Below, in pieces: positions 53,663 to 62,361 of a DNA stretch of 64,000 bases; position 1 is the first letter of the stretch; every line of letters starts with the position of its first letter. This DNA is from Vibrio maerlii. GTDB taxonomy: Bacteria; Pseudomonadota; Gammaproteobacteria; Enterobacterales; Vibrionaceae. The notes under the pieces are model-generated. The model saw nothing but the letters and a program-made list of their open reading frames with translations. It was not told where the DNA came from and ran no database searches. The DNA is taken from contig NZ_QRHC01000004.1 in NCBI RefSeq assembly GCF_003415655.1, positions 1-64,000 of the forward strand, read 5' to 3'. Position numbers and translations under genes: made by a program.

Positions 53663-55546
53663 ATGAAATTACTAATTGGCATTGCTGCTTTAATTGCAGC
53701 CGTCTCTGTGTGCGCAGAGCAATATGAAATATCACCGAAGCTTGAAACTTCATACTCTGAACAGGAATTTAGAAATAATAAGAAGGCACCACAAGCTCGC
53801 TTTTTTAAAGAAAAGGATTGTTCAGGAGAGAACTGTAGCCACCTTAATCTAGGGAACGGTTCGTTTTCGTACGGCACAGACGCAAAATTAATTGCATCGG
53901 CTCGATATCAAGACCGAAGCTATGGAGTCGTTGAACAAAGCTATCGTAAGAGTGACGGCAGCAAAAGTTGGACTCGTTATGAGTATCATTTTGCCAACAA
54001 TCGACACAGCACAAAGAGAGTCCATCGTGGGCGACTTTGTGACAAAGCACTCGCGACCGGTATTTCGATTGATGGGCGTTTGATATGTGTGAACTCGGAA
54101 GAGATTGAAATTCACAATGCTTCTGATACTAAAACGATACCGTTACCTTTCGATGCCACCATTGCTGAAGTTAATAATAACCTAGCTGGGACATTGGCTA
54201 TCGCATTGGTTGATATTGAGCAAAGGGTGGTTGCTTATACAACGCTATATGCGCTTGAAAATGAGGCTGAAGATAAGTGGACAACAGCGCACACTTTATT
54301 GCACTCCCGTTCGGATCTCCGCGATGTGCTGGCTGTTTACCCTGTGAATCGAAAGACTGGTGCAGTGGCTCTCTATGAATTTGTCAATGTATTCAACCGT
54401 GGTGTAAACCTTTATGAATTTTCTGATGACCGCAGTTCATATCGAGTGATAACAAATGGTGACGAACAAAACTGGGGGGCTAACGTAGAAGTCTTTCATG
54501 ACCATGGTGTTTACACTCTTACAGCTAAATCAGCCGACAGTGATACATGGTTTACGTACGCTGTTGATCGCTCTGAGATGACCAAAGTAGAAACATATGT
54601 GAACGATAATGATACCGCCACAGTCGCTGAGTTCATGGGAGGATATGGGTTGCAATATAATAGCTGGGAGTCTTGGCAGTCGGTGGGAGACGATATCAGT
54701 ACTCGCTACTCCATTGACAATTCGCTTATGCACTCTCTGTACGTCCAAGGTCGAATTAAAGATACACAACTCAGCGTTAAGTATTTAACGACGGCACTGG
54801 AAGATTCGGACGCACCTGATGGTTCGGTTGATATTTTGACAGGCCTAGTGGACTTTAATGGCTTCTTTAAGGGGGCTGATACTTTACGCCTGACATTTGA
54901 CTGGAATAAAACCAATGGTACTGCGACATATAAATCTAAAAAGCCACAATATTGTATAGAAGGCCAGTGTAAATTCTCTCAAGACTTTGAGTCTAAATAT
55001 ATGAGTATTGGTACTCTTTTGTTTAGCGAACGTGGCCAATATATCGGTTTTAATTACACGAACTACTCCTTACCTTCAACTTTAGGGCTTGAATCATCCC
55101 GTGGTATCGAGGGTGTCGCATTTGATGAAGACTATGAGCAAACCAATTACATGTTTGTTATAGGTCGTGATGCTGCGGCTTATGCGGCACGTTATGAGCT
55201 GGACTACCAAGGTTTTTACGCTTTACCACATTTTGGTATTGGTGTAGCTCACCTCGATTTCTCAGATAAAGCCAAAGCTCAAGCTAGAAATGGCGACGAC
55301 CGCAAGATCTTTGGTGACTATACGCTTGCGTTATCAGGCACTCTCGATCTTGGATATATTCATCAGCGCCGTTGGAGACAAGCTTGGGGAGCTGGATATT
55401 CGATTCAAGGTGGTTTGAAGGCTCAGTTTGACTGGACGGCGCCGACAGACTTACTCAGGGAGACATCTAACGACAAGTTGATGATCGCAAACGAACGTGC
55501 GGATCTCCGATGGGGACCTTACTTACAGTTTAATATGATTTTTTAA
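53663..55546 (+). CDS. Envelope operon gene 5: predicted outer-membrane beta-barrel protein
   Basis: 627 aa. Signal peptide (LLIGIAALIAAVSVCA), an N-terminal periplasmic region with Cys pairs (DCSGENC, CDKALATG..RLIC), a middle domain rich in beta strands (LREVITN-like repeats of Tyr/Thr), and a C-terminal half of amphipathic strands that ends YLQFNMIF: terminal Phe with hydrophobic residues at -3, -5 and -7, the BAM signal. I do not recognise a family. It may be the outer-membrane part of the machine or its cargo. A 272-bp part recurs in the degraded copy. Confidence 0.7.
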   Translation: MKLLIGIAALIAAVSVCAEQYEISPKLETSYSEQEFRNNKKAPQARFFKEKDCSGENCSHLNLGNGSFSYGTDAKLIASARYQDRSYGVVEQSYRKSDGSKSWTRYEYHFANNRHSTKRVHRGRLCDKALATGISIDGRLICVNSEEIEIHNASDTKTIPLPFDATIAEVNNNLAGTLAIALVDIEQRVVAYTTLYALENEAEDKWTTAHTLLHSRSDLRDVLAVYPVNRKTGAVALYEFVNVFNRGVNLYEFSDDRSSYRVITNGDEQNWGANVEVFHDHGVYTLTAKSADSDTWFTYAVDRSEMTKVETYVNDNDTATVAEFMGGYGLQYNSWESWQSVGDDISTRYSIDNSLMHSLYVQGRIKDTQLSVKYLTTALEDSDAPDGSVDILTGLVDFNGFFKGADTLRLTFDWNKTNGTATYKSKKPQYCIEGQCKFSQDFESKYMSIGTLLFSERGQYIGFNYTNYSLPSTLGLESSRGIEGVAFDEDYEQTNYMFVIGRDAAAYAARYELDYQGFYALPHFGIGVAHLDFSDKAKAQARNGDDRKIFGDYTLALSGTLDLGYIHQRRWRQAWGAGYSIQGGLKAQFDWTAPTDLLRETSNDKLMIANERADLRWGPYLQFNMIF

Positions 55547-55579
55547 TGCTAACTTTTACAATCTTCAATGGAGGAAAAT

Positions 55580-55843
55580 ATGAAAAACGTACTTTTTTTT
55601 AATTCAATGCTAACACCAAAACTTGTAACTGCACTGTATTGGTTAATGTTAGTAGTCGCGGTAATTGCAGGTATCATTACTATGTTCAGTGGATATTCTG
55701 GATTTACATTCTCAACGTTTTTAACCGGTTTAGCGACTATTTTAGGTGGCGCAATCGGTGCGAGAATCTGGTGTGAATTAATGATTGTTGTATTTAAAAT
55801 CAATGAAAACTTACAGGCAGTAAACGACAGCCAAAAGGCCTAA
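55580..55843 (+). CDS. Envelope operon gene 6: DUF4282 membrane protein
   Basis: 87 aa from ATG 55580 with GGAGG before it. Two membrane segments (about residues 13-38 and 45-68) and the family ending RIWCELMIVVFKINENLQA identify DUF4282. It should sit in the inner membrane with both ends probably in the cytoplasm. Function unknown. Closing gene of the operon, starting 34 bp after gene 5; a terminator follows. Confidence 0.87.
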   Translation: MKNVLFFNSMLTPKLVTALYWLMLVVAVIAGIITMFSGYSGFTFSTFLTGLATILGGAIGARIWCELMIVVFKINENLQAVNDSQKA

Positions 55844-55861
55844 ATAGCTAATTTGTTAAAT

Positions 55862-55905
55862 ATGGATACGTGTGTGATATTTGACATACGTATCCATTTC
55901 AATTT
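55862..55905. terminator. Terminator after the envelope operon
   Basis: ATGGATACGT (55862-55871) and ACGTATCCAT (55888-55897) pair perfectly, with an additional partial pairing inside; AATTTTTATC follows. The next gene converges. Confidence 0.85.
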
Positions 55906-55929
55906 TTATCACCTAATGCTGGCTTCTAG

Positions 55930-56925
55930 CTATAATGCATTTTGAACTTTCATTGCAATATCTTGGGATACCCAAGATTTCCAAACGTCTTCATAGTTTT
56001 CAAAGAAGTAGTACATTGCTTCTTCTGCATCCGCTTGTTCGTCTTCCATCCAAGCCAACAGTTCACTCATTTGTTGATTAGTGAATCCACGGCTTTCAAA
56101 GTATTGATATGCCGTTGGCTCTCTTTGCGCAAACTCTTCTGTAGTTAGGGTATAGACTGGTGCCGATGGGTACATAGTGACTTGTGGATTCTCGCACTCT
56201 GGCTGTGTTGTACAGTTTTGGAACTCTGCTATGTCAGTACCACTTTCAAAATCGACCTTCACCATATTGTACTTACCAAGTACTGGTGTTGGAGACCAAT
56301 AGTATCCAAACCAGGGTTTTTTACGTTCGTAAGCTTTAGCTATGGTTCCTGCCAGCGCTGCACCTGAGCCAGGGTCTATCATCTCAAATTTATGTTCTTC
56401 AAGATTCAATGCCTCAAAAAGGTGGCCAGCAGTGATTTGGCATGTCCAACCTGCCGGGCAACCGTAGAATGCGAACATCTCATCGTCTTCTGGGTGCTCA
56501 AATAGGTTTGCGTGTTTAGCCACACCCTCGATGGTTTTCATCTCTGGATACTGTTCAACTAGATAATCCGGTACCCAGAAACCTTCTTCACCACCATTTA
56601 CTAATGATTTACCAGCAAGGCGTAAACGTTTTTCACTAATACCTTTATCAAGCGCTTCCTTGATACCATTCGTCCACATTTCAGGGGCGACATCAGGCTG
56701 ACCCTTTTCAATCATTGAGGTACCGGTTGGTACGCTATCTCCGGGTATTAAATCGGCTTCGCATCCTAGACCTTCATTGAGAATGAATTGGTCAACATGT
56801 GCAATAAGACTGGCAGAGTTCCAGTTCATATCAGCAATAGTGAACTCTCCACACTGTTCAGCATATGAATGAGCTGAAAACGAGGATAGAACCAAAATAG
56901 ATAAAGTAGAGAGCTTCGCTTTCAT
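55930..56925 (-). CDS. Substrate-binding protein, glycine-betaine/choline (OpuAC) type
   Basis: 331 aa. Signal peptide (STLSILVLSSFSAHSYA) then an OpuAC-type bilobed domain: CGEFTIADMNWNSASLIAHV, then PEMWTNGIKEALDKG, and YGCPAGWTCQITAGHLFE, with aromatic residues that could form the Trp/Tyr box for a quaternary amine. It would deliver betaine, choline or a similar compound to an ABC importer. No permease or ATPase gene is adjacent, so it works with components encoded elsewhere. Confidence 0.87.
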   Translation of the reverse strand: MKAKLSTLSILVLSSFSAHSYAEQCGEFTIADMNWNSASLIAHVDQFILNEGLGCEADLIPGDSVPTGTSMIEKGQPDVAPEMWTNGIKEALDKGISEKRLRLAGKSLVNGGEEGFWVPDYLVEQYPEMKTIEGVAKHANLFEHPEDDEMFAFYGCPAGWTCQITAGHLFEALNLEEHKFEMIDPGSGAALAGTIAKAYERKKPWFGYYWSPTPVLGKYNMVKVDFESGTDIAEFQNCTTQPECENPQVTMYPSAPVYTLTTEEFAQREPTAYQYFESRGFTNQQMSELLAWMEDEQADAEEAMYYFFENYEDVWKSWVSQDIAMKVQNAL

Positions 56926-57024
56926 CGACGTAATTCCTTTTAATTGTCATGAGCTTATTTGACTATAACAACAGAAATCACTTGCTCTTTAAAGCTACTT
57001 TCACGAAAAAGTGTTCATCGATTG

Positions 57025-57972
57025 TCAAAGTATGAAGTTGACGGTAACCGCGACAAAAGCATGGTCGCTAGCCTGTTTATCTTTCTCAAATATCGGGTTG
57101 ACGAGGTGTTGGTCAATAACTTGATAGTGGATTACATCAGCCAATGAATATTGTGAATCTGGTTGGAATTCTTGCGACATTAATATGTAATCGAGCACAT
57201 TCCCTTTCGAAAAGTGATAGTGGGTCGGTGTACGTTTCGTATCGGTATTTCTTGATGTGTAGATAGACCAACTATCCTCCAACGTTAGTCGAGATTCATC
57301 ACTAAGGTTTTGTGTTAACTGGCCAGTGATCGAACTTTCTAGCCCCTGATTCATATCACCCATCAATAAGGTTGGAATAGGGTGTCTTTGATATTCCTGC
57401 TCCATAAATAACCGTAGCATGACGGCTTCCCAACCACGTTGTTGACTTGAGAGCCAGCGACCTAATAGTGGGTGCTCCAAGTCTTTATCTTTGCCCTCTG
57501 CTGCTCTTTGTGATTTTAAATGGCAAACATAAACGGCAACTTCTCCGATGTTTGGAACGTCTATAGTTGCCTTAATCGGTTTGCGACTAAAGCCGGGAAA
57601 GGTAGTGTGATAGTTCTCGACTAGCGATACGACTTCGGTTGCGGTTTCACATTGTGTGATAGGGTAGCGGGATGCAATAGCGACGACCGGCTTTGAGAAA
57701 ATATAATCATCCTCGACATGAGGGGTATCAACAGCGGCAAAATGAGCATAACCGATCTCCGCCATCATCGATTTTGCAGCTTCGATACTAAAGACTTCCT
57801 GCAACCCTACAATATCGGCATTGAGCTCAGCGAACTTTTCTTTCGTCCAGCGACACTTTTCTGTCCATGCTTCAGCTTCGTATATGTTTTCAAAATCATA
57901 AAAAGCGTCGGGTGGAGCAACAAAGTTAAATAGGTTTGCCGTAGCAAAAGTGAGGGTCTGGTTTGTTTGCAA
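57025..57972 (-). CDS. Endonuclease/exonuclease/phosphatase-fold protein
   Basis: 315 aa. EEP fold: LTFATANLFNF (metal Asn), DIVGLQEVFS (catalytic Glu), VYVCHLKSQRAA, LLMGDMNQG (DxN motif) and the C-terminal KQASDHAFVAVTV (SDH). Acts on phosphodiesters: DNA, sphingomyelin-like lipids or inositol phosphates, impossible to decide here. No signal peptide. Single gene, divergent from the peptidase. Confidence 0.87.
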   Translation of the reverse strand: MQTNQTLTFATANLFNFVAPPDAFYDFENIYEAEAWTEKCRWTKEKFAELNADIVGLQEVFSIEAAKSMMAEIGYAHFAAVDTPHVEDDYIFSKPVVAIASRYPITQCETATEVVSLVENYHTTFPGFSRKPIKATIDVPNIGEVAVYVCHLKSQRAAEGKDKDLEHPLLGRWLSSQQRGWEAVMLRLFMEQEYQRHPIPTLLMGDMNQGLESSITGQLTQNLSDESRLTLEDSWSIYTSRNTDTKRTPTHYHFSKGNVLDYILMSQEFQPDSQYSLADVIHYQVIDQHLVNPIFEKDKQASDHAFVAVTVNFIL

Positions 57973-58183
57973 GGTTAATCCCTGGGTAGGCAGCTATGGG
58001 TATAAGTGTATCAAAATCACAAAGATATGCTCAGTTTACGAATGTGGGCAAGTGACGAATCTTGTTTATTGCTACGCTATAGCGTTATGAGATCAATCTT
58101 TCCACAAACGATCAGGTAAATGCCTTGAACTCATTGATAGCAGCGATTAGTTTACCGTTAGGCATTTTTTAATGATGAGAATT

Positions 58184-59416
58184 ATGATGAGCACAGAAAA
58201 CAAACGCACTCTTATCGAGAAAACATGGACAGAACCAATGCCACAAAAGCAGTTCGAGTTTATGTCTAAAGTATTATCTGCACCTTCTCCAATCGGATTC
58301 GAAGCGGCGATGAGCTATGGTGTGATAAAGCCAGAGATTGAGTCATTTATGCCACAAAGCTGGGCTATGCACCAATTCAAAGGTAATGCGAGTGTGGTTT
58401 TTGATTCTCACCCTGGCCGTGATGATCTAACCAGTGTCATGATTGTTGGTCACGCCGATAAGATTCGTATGCAGGTTCGCAAGATCGACAACGATGGCAA
58501 GGTATGGATCAATACGGATTCATTCCTACCAACGACACTAATTGGTCACGAAGTTAAGGTCTTCTGCCAAGATCCTAAAAATCCAGGCTCATACAAATCT
58601 ATCTCTGGCTGTACGGTAGAAGCATTGGGAGCGATTCACTTCTCAACGCCTTCTCAACGTACAGGTGAGCAGGGCATCAAACCAGAAGCACTGTACCTAG
58701 AACTGCACATGCACGGTGAAGAGCGCAAACAACAGGTAGAAGCATTAGGTTTACGTGCGGGTGACCCAATCTTGCTTGATCGCCCGATCAAGCGCGGTGT
58801 TGCGGAAGATACCTTCTTCGGTGCTTACTTAGACAACGGCCTTGGTTGTTTCTCAGTTGTAGAGATTGCCCGTCAGCTAGCGAAAGAAAACCTAGACAAC
58901 ATCCGTGTACTTTACACCATTGCGACGCACGAAGAAATTGGTCGCTTTGGTTCGACTCAGGTTGTGGGAGAAATGAAACCTGACATTCTTATCGCAACAG
59001 ATGTAAACCACGACTACGAAGCAGCACCGGGTATTGGTGCCCGTAATATGAATCCACTGAAGATGGGTGAGGGGTTCACAATTGGACGCGGCTCTGTAGC
59101 GTCAGAATTTCTAGTTCAAACACTAGAGATGGTATGTCGTGATCAAGAAATACCTTATCAGCTTGATTTCTCCGGTCGTGACATGGGTACAGATGGCATG
59201 GCAGCAGCGCTCGCTGGTGTTGATAGTGCCTCTCTAACGATTGGTTACCCGATCCGTAACATGCATACGTCATCTGAATCTGCGCATACTGGCGATCTTC
59301 TGGCATCTATCAATGCAATCAGTGAGCTGGTTCGTTACCTAAATAATTACAATGGTGGTAAAGGTCTAACGACTGATGATTTAAAGAACAGTCACATTCG
59401 TTTAGATAACCTGTAA
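58184..59416 (+). CDS. M42-family-like aminopeptidase
   Basis: 410 aa if started at ATG 58184 (58187 directly follows; 58172 is upstream). Two-metal co-catalytic zinc layout: VGHADKI (His), DTFFGAYLDNGLGCF (Asp bridging), THEEIGRFGS (general base Glu and ligand), ATDVNHD and HTSSESAHTGD. It resembles glutamyl/leucyl aminopeptidases and cellulase-M homologues. Likely cytoplasmic peptide trimming. Strong terminator after it. Confidence 0.85.
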   Translation: MMSTENKRTLIEKTWTEPMPQKQFEFMSKVLSAPSPIGFEAAMSYGVIKPEIESFMPQSWAMHQFKGNASVVFDSHPGRDDLTSVMIVGHADKIRMQVRKIDNDGKVWINTDSFLPTTLIGHEVKVFCQDPKNPGSYKSISGCTVEALGAIHFSTPSQRTGEQGIKPEALYLELHMHGEERKQQVEALGLRAGDPILLDRPIKRGVAEDTFFGAYLDNGLGCFSVVEIARQLAKENLDNIRVLYTIATHEEIGRFGSTQVVGEMKPDILIATDVNHDYEAAPGIGARNMNPLKMGEGFTIGRGSVASEFLVQTLEMVCRDQEIPYQLDFSGRDMGTDGMAAALAGVDSASLTIGYPIRNMHTSSESAHTGDLLASINAISELVRYLNNYNGGKGLTTDDLKNSHIRLDNL

Positions 59417-59442
59417 GCCATTAAGAATCTCAATGTAACGCT

Positions 59443-59472
59443 AAAGCGCTCCCATTTTTGGAGCGCTTTTTA
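59443..59472 (+). terminator. Terminator after the M42-like gene
   Basis: AAAGCGCTCC (59443-59452) and GGAGCGCTTT (59460-59469), perfect arms, then TTTAG. Confidence 0.93.
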
Positions 59473-59592
59473 GTTCATTTCACTTGTCAGTTCTTAGACA
59501 GTTTGTCCTTCTAGATAAGCACTATACTTGTAGTATCTGCGTACAACGAATAATCGTGTTAAAGCAAAGTACACAGAGAAAGGATACAGACT

Positions 59593-60033
59593 ATGCGATT
59601 ACTAATACTGACAGTGTTGGCGAGCTTGTTGAGTTTGTCGGCTCAAGCCTACCCATCAATGGCTTCTCATTATGAGGCGCATCGGAGTGTTATCTATTTT
59701 GCACCGACTAAGGATGAACATGTTCAACAGTTCTTACTAGAAACCTTGATTAATGACTGTGCACTTAAAGAAAGAGATGTGAGCATCATGGTGGTGACTG
59801 CCGACGGTTTCACCTCTCCAAATTGGGTGGAGGACGTGTTTGGTCTTAAGTCGATGTTTAATCGTTATAAAGTGCTTGAAGAAGAGCATACAGCTGTGCT
59901 GATTGGCAAAGATGGTGGTGAAAAACTGCGTTGGGGTAAAGAAACCGACTGGAAAGAAGTGAAGCAGACCATTGATGATATGCCTATGCGTCAGCAAGAG
60001 ATGCTGACTCGAACGTCAGCCTGCTCGGCATGA
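59593..60033 (+). CDS. DUF4174 exported protein
   Basis: 146 aa. Signal peptide (ILTVLASLLSLSAQAYP), then a thioredoxin-fold-like small domain with the DUF4174 pattern: RSVIYFAPTKDEHVQQFLLE, ISIMVVTADGF-like strand and HTAVLIGKDGGEKLRWGKE. It has no CxxC, so no classic redox role. GAGAAAGG upstream. Function unknown. Confidence 0.87.
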   Translation: MRLLILTVLASLLSLSAQAYPSMASHYEAHRSVIYFAPTKDEHVQQFLLETLINDCALKERDVSIMVVTADGFTSPNWVEDVFGLKSMFNRYKVLEEEHTAVLIGKDGGEKLRWGKETDWKEVKQTIDDMPMRQQEMLTRTSACSA

Positions 60034-60103
60034 ACCGATCTAGATAACTGGGGCGCTCCGCTTTTAGAGAACTAGATACCTAGATCCTGTAACCTACTGC
60101 ACT

Positions 60104-60132
60104 AAAAAGGGTTGACGTCATCACGTCAACCC
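60104..60132 (-). terminator. Terminator of the garK operon
   Basis: GGGTTGACGT (60109-60118) and ACGTCAACCC (60123-60132) pair perfectly around CATC; on the minus strand TTTTTAG follows. It lies just beyond the octamer array, so the array is inside the operon's 3' transcript end. Confidence 0.94.
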
Positions 60133-60137
60133 TCAAA

Positions 60138-60207
60138 CTAGCTCTCTAGCTCTCTAGCTCTCTAGCTCTCTAGCTCTCTAGCTCTCTAGCTCTCTAGCTC
60201 TCTAGCT
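60138..60207. repeat. Second octanucleotide array (AGCTCTCT)n, overlaps garK 3' end
   Basis: Almost nine perfect copies of AGCTCTCT, same unit and same orientation as at 1-135. It overlaps the last codons of the glycerate kinase gene: the residues Leu-Glu-Ser and the TAG stop (60194-60205) are repeat sequence. The rest of the array forms the 3' untranslated part before the terminator. Confidence 0.97.
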
Positions 60208-61336
60208 TCATCGCAAGCGCAGAAGCAACATTCTCACTTGTCACTCTTAGGTTGTGATCCGCTTCTTCTAACACTTGCTGCAAAGGTTGAGGAGAGCGCA
60301 CTGTGGCAAATACTGCGCTGAAGTACTCATCCAATCCAGTTAAGTCTTTACCTAATGAACCAGCAATACCAATTGTTGGTATATCGAGCTTTTTAGCTCG
60401 ACTCGCCACTCCAAATGGCGCTTTGCCAAATAGGGTTTGGAAGTCCATTTGTCCTTCACCAGTGATTACCAAGTCTGCATCTTTTAGACACTGCTCAAGT
60501 TGCGCTGCCTCTAGTACGATATCGATGCCTGGTTTAAGCGTTGGTTCACCACAAACAGTCACTCCCAGTGGAGTCCCACCTGCCGCGCCAAACCCTGCAG
60601 AATCTTGATGATTGATACCGGTAATATCAGCGACCTTGTCTGCGAAATGGGTGAGTGCTGAATCAAGCATCTGTACTTGTTCTGCAGATGCGCCTTTTTG
60701 CGGACCAAATACCGCACTTGCACCTTGGTCACCGCAGAGTGGGTTCGAAACATCACAAGCTATCAGCCATTCAACCTGCTGTGCTTTTGAGTGCAAGTTA
60801 GTGGCATCAATGCTCGCCAGTTGAAGAAGCGCTTTACCTCCTCGGGCTAACTCGTTACCTTGATGATCTTTAAGCTGAACGCCTAAAGCTTGAGCAATTC
60901 CAGCCCCAGCATCATTGGTCGCACTTCCACCCAGACAGAGAATAATACGTCTAACGTTGTTATCTAATGCCGCTTTTATCAGCTGACCTGTACCAAAAGT
61001 AGAAGCACGTTCTATGTCTCTATCGTCTGGATCATTGAGAGCGATGCCTGAAGCCTCGGCAAGCTCTATAATGGCAGTTGATATTCCTTGGTCAGAGAAA
61101 TGTCCCCAACGAGCGGTGACATCCTGCCCAAGCGGACCTTCTACGATTTGTGAATGAACCTCACCACCTTTGGCCGCAACTAAGGCGTCTAGGGTACCTT
61201 CACCACCATCTGCAATTGGCAAGGTGATGTATTCAGCATCGGCAAACTGAGTCTGAAAACCGGCTTTGATAGTGTCAGCCACTTGCTGGGCTGAGAGTGA
61301 TTCTTTAAATGAATCTGGAGCAATGACAATCTTCAT
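60194..61336 (-). CDS. garK: Glycerate kinase (GarK/GlxK type)
   Basis: 380 aa. Class I glycerate 2-kinase: PDSFKESLSAQQVADTI at the N-terminus, PIADGGEGTLDALV, GGSATNDAGAGIAQALG, CDVSNPLCG and ITGEGQMDFQTLFGKAP. It phosphorylates D-glycerate to 2-phosphoglycerate, feeding glycolysis. Its C-terminal residues are encoded by the octamer array. Last gene of an operon: the LacI gene ends 5 bp upstream, and the gene before that 3 bp further, so it serves the breakdown of a compound that yields glycerate. Confidence 0.93.
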   Translation of the reverse strand: MKIVIAPDSFKESLSAQQVADTIKAGFQTQFADAEYITLPIADGGEGTLDALVAAKGGEVHSQIVEGPLGQDVTARWGHFSDQGISTAIIELAEASGIALNDPDDRDIERASTFGTGQLIKAALDNNVRRIILCLGGSATNDAGAGIAQALGVQLKDHQGNELARGGKALLQLASIDATNLHSKAQQVEWLIACDVSNPLCGDQGASAVFGPQKGASAEQVQMLDSALTHFADKVADITGINHQDSAGFGAAGGTPLGVTVCGEPTLKPGIDIVLEAAQLEQCLKDADLVITGEGQMDFQTLFGKAPFGVASRAKKLDIPTIGIAGSLGKDLTGLDEYFSAVFATVRSPQPLQQVLEEADHNLRVTSENVASALAMKLES

Positions 61337-61341
61337 CCTTG

Positions 61342-62358
61342 TTACTCTTCAGTTATAACGTTCGCGTCTGATTGACGGGCAACTATCTCAGCGTGATACC
61401 AGCTTTGAGTTGGGAAGTTCTTTTTCTCTAGCTTATTTAGCATCAGCTTTGCCATTTCTTCGCCGACACCCAGAGTGTCGTAGGCGAGGGACGTGATGGA
61501 AGGTTTGCTGTAGCGGCTGTGCTCGTAATCACCATAACCTGCAATGGCAATATCAATACCTGGCTGATAACCGAGCTCTTCACAGGCTGCGATAGTACCC
61601 AGTGCCATTGTATCGTCCGCACAAAGGATAGAGGTTGGGCGTTTTGCCAAAGACATGATCTCTTTAGTCATAGAGATAGCTGCATCCTCGTTCAGCTCGC
61701 CATTACGTAACCATCGCTCATTCACCTCTAGGTTGGCTTCTTGCATTGCTCGAAGGTACCCTTGTTTACGCGACTGTGACAATGTGAGCTCGATAGGTGC
61801 ATCTAGGAAGGCTATGCGTTTATGACCAAGCTCAATTTGACGTTTGGTGAGTTGATAAAAGGCATCCTTGTTATCCACGTCGACAAATAATGCGTCTTCA
61901 AACCCTTCAATGTAGCCGTGGCAAACGTATGGGAAATTGCGTTCATTAAGCATGGTAATACGTTCATCATTGTGACGTGTTCGAACGATGAAGAGACCAT
62001 CGACCATACCGCTAGATATGAAATCGGCATACACCTGTTGCTCATTTTGCCACTCAGAAATGGTGGTTACGATGAGCTGATAATCATGCTTGGCAAGAAA
62101 AGCCGATGCGCCTGCCAAAACTTTTGAGAATGCAGGAGAGACGAACATGCGAGTGTTTGCTGGCAGAATGATACCGACGTTGCGTGACTTTCCTGACGCC
62201 AAGCGCTTTGCGGTCGGATTGGCTTTGTAGCCGATCTCTTGCGCTGCTTGAAGTACCTTTTTACGCGTATCTGGGTTCACATCGGTGTAGCCATTGAGAG
62301 CACGTGAAACCGTGGATTTCGATAAGCCAAGATGTTCTGCTAGTTTCTTAATTGACAT
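61342..62358 (-). CDS. LacI-family transcriptional regulator
   Basis: 338 aa. LacI-type helix-turn-helix at the very N-terminus (IKKLAEHLGLSKSTVSRALN) with hinge helix ANPTAKRLASGKS, and a sugar-binding effector domain (IILPANTRMFVSPAFSKVLA onward). It lies inside the catabolic operon, between the unrecognised gene and garK, so it very likely controls that operon in response to the substrate. Confidence 0.93.
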   Translation of the reverse strand: MSIKKLAEHLGLSKSTVSRALNGYTDVNPDTRKKVLQAAQEIGYKANPTAKRLASGKSRNVGIILPANTRMFVSPAFSKVLAGASAFLAKHDYQLIVTTISEWQNEQQVYADFISSGMVDGLFIVRTRHNDERITMLNERNFPYVCHGYIEGFEDALFVDVDNKDAFYQLTKRQIELGHKRIAFLDAPIELTLSQSRKQGYLRAMQEANLEVNERWLRNGELNEDAAISMTKEIMSLAKRPTSILCADDTMALGTIAACEELGYQPGIDIAIAGYGDYEHSRYSKPSITSLAYDTLGVGEEMAKLMLNKLEKKNFPTQSWYHAEIVARQSDANVITEE

Positions 62359-62361
62359 AGA

